From contig NC_084801.1 of the NCBI RefSeq assembly GCF_963169125.1, forward strand, positions 72,853,696 to 72,917,695: DNA of 64,000 bases, read 5' to 3'. The translations under genes were made by a program, and so were the position numbers. Every line of letters begins with the position of its first letter. The stretch's first letter is position 1. Origin of the DNA: Humulus lupulus (lineage: Eukaryota; Streptophyta; Magnoliopsida; Rosales; Cannabaceae). This document shows, one piece after another, positions 58,681-64,000 of this stretch. The notes beneath the pieces are model-generated. The model was not told the origin of the DNA. It searched no databases and saw only the letters and a program-made list of their open reading frames with translations.

Positions 58681-58902
58681 TCGCGGCATAGCCATACGAT
58701 GCCGCGGCATTGGGGGTTCCAGAGGCCCACAGATTTTGAAGTATAGGGGTGGGCCGTGGCATGGATGAGGAGGGCCGCGGCATTAAACCCCAGTTTTCCC
58801 AGAATGTCGAGGCGGGCCGCGGCATAGGTATCATGATGCCGCGGCATTATTCACTGGAGATTTGATGCGGGCCGCGGCATGGTCAAAGTAATGCCGCGAC
58901 CC
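58681..58902 (+). promoter_or_regulatory. Internal array of paired CCGCGGCAT palindromes, candidate second promoter of element D
   Basis: Four pairs of the palindromic motif at 58681/58702, 58754/58775, 58817/58839 and 58872/58894, spaced 21, 21, 22 and 22 bp. The second members at 58699-58710 and 58836-58847 are perfect 12-bp palindromes ATGCCGCGGCAT. The same array occurs in the D LTRs. An AT-rich GGGATAAAAAGCC (about 58917-58929) and a CT-rich leader follow, as expected for a promoter. Promoter activity is inferred. Confidence 0.55.
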
Positions 58903-58929
58903 GAGTCCGAAATTTGGGATAAAAAGCCC

Positions 58930-59307
58930 TAATTTGGCCAAATTCTCACTCATTATCACTTTCAGAATTTGTTCTCCTACTCAAAACCTCTTTTTCTCTC
59001 TAATTCTTGAGACTTCCATTAGCCAAGGAGACAAAAAGGAGAACTTTTGTGCCATTCAAGTAAGTGTCTCCTATATATTCTAGTGCTTTTGATTGGAGAA
59101 TAGTTTGCATTGTGGTATTGTGGATTGCTCTATGCTTTTCTTGTGAGACATTTAAGGGGTTTATCGATTGTTTATCTGGGAATTAGTGTTTGGGCTGTTG
59201 ATTGTGTTAATCAGTAAGTTTTGGGGGAGTGACACCAAAGGAAAATTGTACTCAAGTTCTTGAAAACCTATTTGGGGGTTTACTTTGTTCTTGTTTTGAA
59301 AGACACT
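58930..59307 (+). other. Probable leader of the element D envelope-position ORF
   Basis: CT-rich leader with a candidate splice donor TTCAAG|TAAGTG near 59058 and a possible acceptor GTTAATCAG near 59214. It leads to the ORF start at 59308. Splicing is a guess from motifs. Confidence 0.4.
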
Positions 59308-60510
59308 ATGGGTCCTAAGAGAAATACCCCTAGAGGTACCTCCTCAAAGAAAGCCTCCTCATCCCGCACTCAACCACCACCAACACCACCTGCCCCAGCT
59401 GATTATGACACGAATTTATTTGTCAATAAGGACGCAGCTGATTTATTTAAAAAGATTCATAAGAGATTGGTGGTAAGGGAAAGGGGGTTTGAGCTTAATG
59501 AGGCCACTATTGTACAAAACCCTGCTTATGACATTATCAAAGTTGAAATAGTGCGACGTAATTGGGGTTTCCTATGTGACTCTACTTATGTGGGCTCAGG
59601 CAACTGCTCTCAGATATATGAATTCTTTGCCAACTTCTCATATCTTGATGCAGAACAGAACAATTTTATCAGGGGTAAATTGGTGCTTACAACATCTTAT
59701 GCTTTTAACCAATTACTGGGCCTCCCCTCTTTGTCTACACAAGAGGATGAACATTGGCAGTTGGCCCATTTTGAGGAGCCCGACTATGATGCTGTCGCTG
59801 CCATTTTGAGTGTGGAAGGTGCACGCTTTAACTATCATAACAGAAAGCCCAAAGAGTTGTACAGGTGGCAGCTAGATCCAATTGCGAAGACGTGGGTTTA
59901 TTTTGTGAGTTCACGTTTACTGCCGACATCTCATCTGTCTTCTATTGATCGAGAGCGCTGCTTGTTGGTGTATGCTATCATGACTCAAATGAAAGTTGAT
60001 GTGGGCCGCGTAATCCGCTATAGCATTTGCAACATTAGCAGATTCAATACTACAGCTGGTGTTGCCCATGGTACTTTCCTCTCGACTCTATGCAACACTA
60101 ATGAGGTACCAGTCTACACCAGCGATCTAGTCCGGAGGCCAATGGGGGCAATCAATCAGACTATGTTTACGGCATTCCCTTCAGCCTCTCTTACGCCGCC
60201 TGCCTCTAGCCAGCAAAATAAGCGCAGCCGGGCTGATGACATAGTGGACATCGATCAAGCTGAGGAGGAGGAAGCAGATGAAGCAGGTCCCAGTAACCCA
60301 CCTTCGAATTTGGAAATTGGTGGACTGATTGATGAGCACACGCAGCACATGCAGCGCACGCATGCTCGATTGGATTACCTTATTCAGCATAATCAATACT
60401 TAATCCAATCGCATCATGCGCAAAATCAGCACTATAATGACTTCATGGTGCAACAAAATGAGTACGGGCGGGTTCACATTGAGGAGTTGGATGCTTTAGT
60501 AACAAGGTAA
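59308..60510 (+). CDS. Element D ORF in the envelope position (Athila-specific protein)
   Basis: Intact ORF. I prefer ATG 59308 (MGPKRNTPRGTSSKKASSSR) over an in-frame ATG at 59260 because it opens the basic Ser/Pro-rich N-terminus seen in relatives. The middle region (IVRRNWGFLCDSTYVGSGN, FIRGKLVLTTSYAFNQLLGL, WVYFVSSRLLPTSHLSSIDR) resembles the Pfam family called putative plant transposon protein. The C-terminus is acidic and then Gln/His-rich with coiled-coil character. Athila elements are often said to carry an env-like gene here, but I see no signal peptide or membrane segment, so an envelope role is unsupported. Confidence 0.8.
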   Translation: MGPKRNTPRGTSSKKASSSRTQPPPTPPAPADYDTNLFVNKDAADLFKKIHKRLVVRERGFELNEATIVQNPAYDIIKVEIVRRNWGFLCDSTYVGSGNCSQIYEFFANFSYLDAEQNNFIRGKLVLTTSYAFNQLLGLPSLSTQEDEHWQLAHFEEPDYDAVAAILSVEGARFNYHNRKPKELYRWQLDPIAKTWVYFVSSRLLPTSHLSSIDRERCLLVYAIMTQMKVDVGRVIRYSICNISRFNTTAGVAHGTFLSTLCNTNEVPVYTSDLVRRPMGAINQTMFTAFPSASLTPPASSQQNKRSRADDIVDIDQAEEEEADEAGPSNPPSNLEIGGLIDEHTQHMQRTHARLDYLIQHNQYLIQSHHAQNQHYNDFMVQQNEYGRVHIEELDALVTR

Positions 60511-61940
60511 ACTATGAGCTCCGCTGATGAGAATTACTTCACTCCTCTGCCCTAGTACACTCCATACCAGTGGCCACCTCCACCACCTCCTCTGCCATAC
60601 TGATGTGGCGCCCGGTAAGTTCTCTTCCCTTGTTCTTTCTTTACCACATTGGGGACAATGTGCATTTTAAGTTTGGGGGGGAGCTTATTTTGTTTTGTTT
60701 TCTTTTATGCGTTGTTTAGTTTAGTTTTTAGTCTGTTGTATTATTTTCTGTGTTGTTTAGTGTAACTGTTAAGCCATCATTCTTGTCTGTTGTTGCTTTG
60801 TCTTTGCTCGTGAAAAGGAAATTGAATTCAACTGTGTGCTTGGCTCAATTGTTTTAGAGTTTAATCTAAAAGTTTTGTGGGAAATTTTTAATATTTTTTG
60901 AAAATGCAACATTTTGGATTTTATTATATGAGCTTGACTACGGTTGGTGGAATGACAATTTGACTTTGATAGAACTTGCATTATTTGGCCTTTGAGGCGA
61001 AATCATTGATGACATGTGTTTAGAAAAGTGATTTAGGCAATTTTATTGGATCGATTTTGCCTTTCAAGCCAACCTTGATTTAATTATCCTTAGTTACCCT
61101 TTTTGAGCCTTAAACTTGGTTTTTGTTCTTGATTATACTATTTGAGCCTAAATTTCCTAACTTCTTTATTTTTGTTTTCCTTTTCCTTTGTTATCATAAG
61201 CATATAATTTGTGGGAAAGAAGAATGAAAAATAGTAAGGAATTGGTATGATTGGAATGTAGTATGATTGTACAAAAAAGAGAGAGAGAGAAGTCTTTGAG
61301 AAAAAAAAGAAAAGAAAAAGAGAATCACTTTGTCACACTCCTTGATTATATAGATATAGAAAATCTTAAGTTTGGGGGAGTGTGATTAAAAAAAAAAAAA
61401 AAAGAAGAAAATGATGAAAGTGTTGTAATCTCTCTCTCTCTAATTGTATAAAAGGGTGAATTTTGGTGTGGTGAAGAGAAATTTGGCTGGTTTCAAGGTT
61501 TTTATGCTTATGGTAATGATTGATCCTAAATGACAATTTTATCTACCCTTGCCTAAGCCTAACGCTATAACCTGTGAAAGTCCTTTTGATTTCAAAACAC
61601 GTGTTATTGACATTAGTGGAGAAGGTCAAGTAATGCAAGCATATTGAAGAGTTGGTTTGTGGAATTGTCTGGAATGAGTTGAGCACATATGACAGAATCC
61701 AAGTGTTGTAGTCATTTTCATGATATATTATTGATTTCCCTAATTGAACTGTACAAATTGGACTTTAAGGCAATTGAGCTGAAATTCTGGTTATAAATAT
61801 TGCAATTGAGATTTCATGAGTTTTGGCAAAGCATTGTAGATGGTAATGATGGTTTAGCTCGTTCGTTTGTGTTTGTTTCTTTTTGTTAGTTTAACTTGGT
61901 CTTTACTCGAGGGCGAGTAAAGGTTAAGTTTGGGGGAGTT
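60511..61940 (+). other. Element D 3' non-coding region with three polypurine-like repeats
   Basis: 1.4 kb without a credible ORF. The phrase AAGTTTGGGGG recurs at 60669-60682, 61369-61380 and 61927-61938; the last abuts the 3' LTR and is the likely polypurine tract. GA and CT microsatellites lie near 61270-61290 and 61428-61440, and an A-rich run at 61387-61402. Confidence 0.75.
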
Positions 61941-63266
61941 TGTTGAGTCTAGTTTTTGTTATGTTTTGGTGATGTTTTTAGTAGTCTTTTATTTCATTTT
62001 TCTTTCATTTAGTGCGGGTTTATGCTTTGTTTGTCTGTCTTTGTGAATATCAGGAAGAATTGAGCATGTGGAAGAAAATGCCAAAGAAAGGGAAGAAATA
62101 ACCAAGTTTTTCATCATATTTTGATAAAGAATGGTTCTCAACACAATTTGGAAGTGTTGGTGAAATTTTGGGATGAAAACTTGAAGAATTGAGAAATCCC
62201 TTAAGAGCCACGGCATGAGCAAAGTGGAGCCGCGACTAGGGGGGAAACAGAAGCATTGTTTTTTAAGGAAATCTTCGGGCCGCGGCATGGCTTCAGATGG
62301 CCGTGGCATGGAGAGGGCTTTTTCCCCAGGAATTTGGACACGGGCCGCGGCATACTGTATGTAGAGCCGCGGCCCGCCTCTTTAAAATTTTAAATCCTAG
62401 GTTTTAATATGGCGAAAAAGAAGAGAGAAGGAACGTACGGACGAGCGAGAGAGGGGCTGGTTTTGAAGACTCAAGCTTAGAGTATTTTTACATGTTTTTC
62501 TTCTTCCTGATGTTATTCTTAATTTCTGTTGTGATTAGCACTATGGCTAGGAACTAATTTTCTGTTTAGGATGTTTAATTGAATCAATTGAATCTCTGTT
62601 ATGAACTAATGCAATTTTAATATTATTCTTTTTCAATCTTCTTCAATTCCATATAACATGTTCTTATAGATTGATTATGTGTTGGCCATCTTTAGTCATT
62701 TACATATGTTTTTAAGTCAAAATCTGAGAAGTGAGATTTAATTCTGCTGTGGTTATATTGGACATAATTCTAATTTAGAACGAAAGTATCTGTATTAATT
62801 GTGTAACTGTTATAAGTTGTTGAGATTAATGCTACCTCTGTGGTTCAATTTACCATAGAAATATGGGAAAATTGTCACCTAGGTTGAGTTTATAATTCAT
62901 AGTATGATTATAGGCTGCTGTATCAACTTGTTAATTGAATTAGGTAAAAAGAAGAAGAATTCACACTTTGCATTAGGGAATAATAGGGAGGATAGTTGAT
63001 GAGATTGAATATCCTAATTGTTTCTCAGTGATTAAATTAAAAAAATTTCTATTAGTTGTTATTCCATTCAATTTTTAATTATTGTTTCTGCAATTTATAG
63101 TTTCTTTTGGTGTATTTACAAAAATCAAGAATTTCAATTCATCAAATAGAACAAGAAATTAATTGACTGGTAATTGATAAATCAGTCCTTGAGGACGACA
63201 CTTGGTTTTACCATTTTATTACGAGTTTGCGACTGTGTGCACTTGCATAGCAAAAATATCGCAATA
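61941..63266 (+). repeat. Element D 3' LTR
   Basis: 1326 bp, TGTTGAGTCT to GCAATA (GCAACA in the 5' LTR). Paired palindromes are at 62208/62230, 62280/62301 and 62345/62367. It lacks 110 bp relative to the 5' copy, within the 65-bp repeat zone. GCCCT (63267-63271) is the target duplication. Confidence 0.9.
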
Positions 63267-63459
63267 GCCCTCGACGGGCTAAAATCACAAACATACCCCT
63301 AATATATAAACGAGGCCCACATGCATATTTAATTCAACTAAATATGCATCTCTATCACATATTCGCATAAATTCACATATTATAACAATAATTCACTTAT
63401 TGCCCTCCAGGCACACTAATCAAGTCCCTAAGCCTAATTAGCAAATTTGGTTCGTTACA
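63267..63459 (-). repeat. Element C 5' LTR, right part (after D)
   Basis: Continues from GCCCTCGACGGG to TTCGTTACA and aligns with 45102-45290. It is followed by the AATAA duplication at 63460-63464. Confidence 0.9.
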
Positions 63460-63695
63460 AATAATCTCCTAATATCTACGACATTAAATATCACAGCCTG
63501 GCCATAGACGATCGTATGAAGTATCCGGGTCTTCAGGGATCAGCAGACACGCCATATCTCCAAGTTGCCCCGAGTTGGATATACCGTCGAGCTCGTACTA
63601 TGGAAGCCATGCCTTCTAAATATTATAAGCTCGCACTTATCAATTTATGCATCCCTAGCTTGTACGACCATCATGAAAACCGTGTTGTCTGCATG
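63460..63695 (-). repeat. Element E 5' LTR, right part (after C), truncated
   Basis: Aligns with 33285-33560 ('atctcctartatct', 'acacgccatatctccaagttgcccc', 'tcgagctcgtactatg'). Similarity stops after CTGCATG near 63695, where a TGTTTACC sequence begins. The missing ~35 bp of LTR may lie beyond the window. Confidence 0.75.
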
Positions 63696-63947
63696 TGTTT
63701 ACCATAGATTTGGCCAATGACACGGAGTCAAATAAATGATAAAAAACAAAAGGAAAACAAGAAGAGAATCAAATGGAAGGAAAATTACACAAGCGATTTA
63801 TAGTGGTTCGGCCCCAACTAGATGGTAATGACCTACGTCCACTTAGTGTTCTTATTGATATTGAATCCCAATATTGTGATCAATGAACTTGGGTTCACGA
63901 GTTTCACAAGCCTTAAGAGGATTACAATTTCAGTGGATAATCACACT
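63696..63947. repeat. Possible start of another LTR (element H)
   Basis: Begins TGTTTACCATAG right where the E LTR breaks off. It contains 'tagtggttcggcccca' and 'atgacctacgtccact', phrases of the kind common in plant LTRs. Only one end is in view, so the assignment is tentative. Confidence 0.4.
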
Positions 63948-64000
63948 TGTAACGCCCTACTCCCTTAGAGCCGTTACTAAGTGAATTTTTAAGACAAAAC
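63948..64000 (-). repeat. Start of another C-family LTR, cut by the window end
   Basis: TGTAACGCCCTACTCCCTTAG matches the start of the C LTRs (43040 and 49606), then skips about 35 bp and continues as TTTTAAGACAAAA. Whether it is a solo LTR or part of an element cannot be seen. Confidence 0.75.

Larger units (their letters stand above)
51500..63266 (+). mobile_element. Element D: Athila-type Ty3/gypsy retrotransposon, best preserved in the window
   Basis: 11.8 kb with LTRs 51500-52935 and 61941-63266, a tRNA-Asp type primer site and a G-rich polypurine tract. Gag-pol occupies one frame with two stops, and there is an intact extra ORF in the envelope position, the hallmark of Athila. The target duplication is GCCTT/GCCCT. 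It lies in the right LTR of C, so it is the most recent event in that stack. The LTRs differ by a few percent plus a 110-bp length difference from a 65-bp internal repeat. Confidence 0.93.
43040..63459 (-). mobile_element. Element C: Tekay-type retrotransposon with element D inserted in its right LTR
   Basis: Left LTR 43040-45290, internal part 45291-49605, right LTR 49606-51499 plus 63267-63459. A perfect AATAA duplication flanks it (43035-43039 and 63460-63464). The primer site at 49591-49602 and polypurine tract at about 45291-45305 show it reads right to left. The internal region is about 0.7 kb shorter than in B, mainly because the protease is deleted. It inserted into the right LTR of E. 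Confidence 0.93.
28901..63695 (-). mobile_element. Element E: Tat-type retrotransposon split by nested elements G and C (C contains D)
   Basis: Left LTR 28901-29203 plus 33276 to about 33595, interrupted by G. Internal part about 33596-42675, with an antisense gene on the plus strand and gag-pol on the minus strand. Right LTR 42676-43039 plus 63465 to about 63695, interrupted by C. Removing the nested elements gives LTRs of about 600 bp and an element of about 10 kb of the same design as F. The central gag domain is deleted. The right LTR ends early at about 63695 against a different LTR-like sequence, so its target duplication cannot be tested. Confidence 0.88.

Noticed and set aside
59308..60510. 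Envelope glycoprotein in element D
   Set aside because: The position fits the env-like label used for Athila, but there is no signal peptide, membrane segment or Cys-rich ectodomain.
61270..61440. GA and CT tracts as a regulatory hairpin
   Set aside because: Simple microsatellites about 150 bp apart in a low-complexity 3' region; no further support.

Overview
This window is a heap of nested plant LTR retrotransposons. I found no host gene, tRNA or rRNA that I can support. Three plant Ty3/gypsy lineages are recognisable from their polyproteins, primer binding sites and layout: Tat-type (elements A, E, F; minus strand), Tekay/Del-type (B plus; C and G minus) and Athila-type (D plus). This combination, initiator-tRNA-Met and tRNA-Asp primed elements and elements of 10-13 kb point to repeat-rich heterochromatin of a flowering plant, probably a dicot. 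The species cannot be read from the sequence.

Layout. 1-14903: Tat element A (minus), truncated inside gag at its 5' end and running off the window at its 3' end. It is split at 2887/12650 by complete Tekay element B (2888-12649, LTRs of 2358 bp, target duplication GTGAC/GTGAT). 14904-15977: AT-rich sequence I cannot assign. 15978-28802: complete Tat element F (LTRs 751/752 bp, perfect CATAC duplication). 28808-28900: short AT-rich spacer. 28901 to about 63695: Tat element E, whose left LTR holds Tekay remnant G (29204-33270, duplication TTTAT) and whose right LTR holds Tekay element C (43040-63459, duplication AATAA). The right LTR of C holds Athila element D (51500-63266, duplication GCCTT/GCCCT). 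After about 63696 comes what looks like the start of another LTR (H), itself interrupted at 63948 by another C-family LTR running off the end.

How the parts work. Each sense polyprotein would provide capsid, protease, reverse transcriptase/RNase H and integrase. Every copy is broken: nonsense codons, many of CAG-to-TAG type, in B; loss of protease in C; loss of the central gag in E; frameshifts in F; two stops and a frameshift in D, the best preserved. Tat elements E and F also carry an antisense gene between pol and the 3' LTR, with a TATA box, a 5'-leader intron and three coding introns at matching positions. It is followed by a 120-bp tandem repeat, which A also keeps.

The most unusual signal is a family of short GC-rich palindromes (CCGCGGCAT type in D and C, AGCGCT/AGCGCC type in B and G) that occur as pairs 21 or 22 bp apart in LTRs of two different lineages. 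In D the same paired array recurs inside the element, just upstream of the leader of the envelope-position ORF, as if one regulatory module were used twice. A second shared signal is a block of about 130 bp conserved in the LTRs of all three Tekay families.
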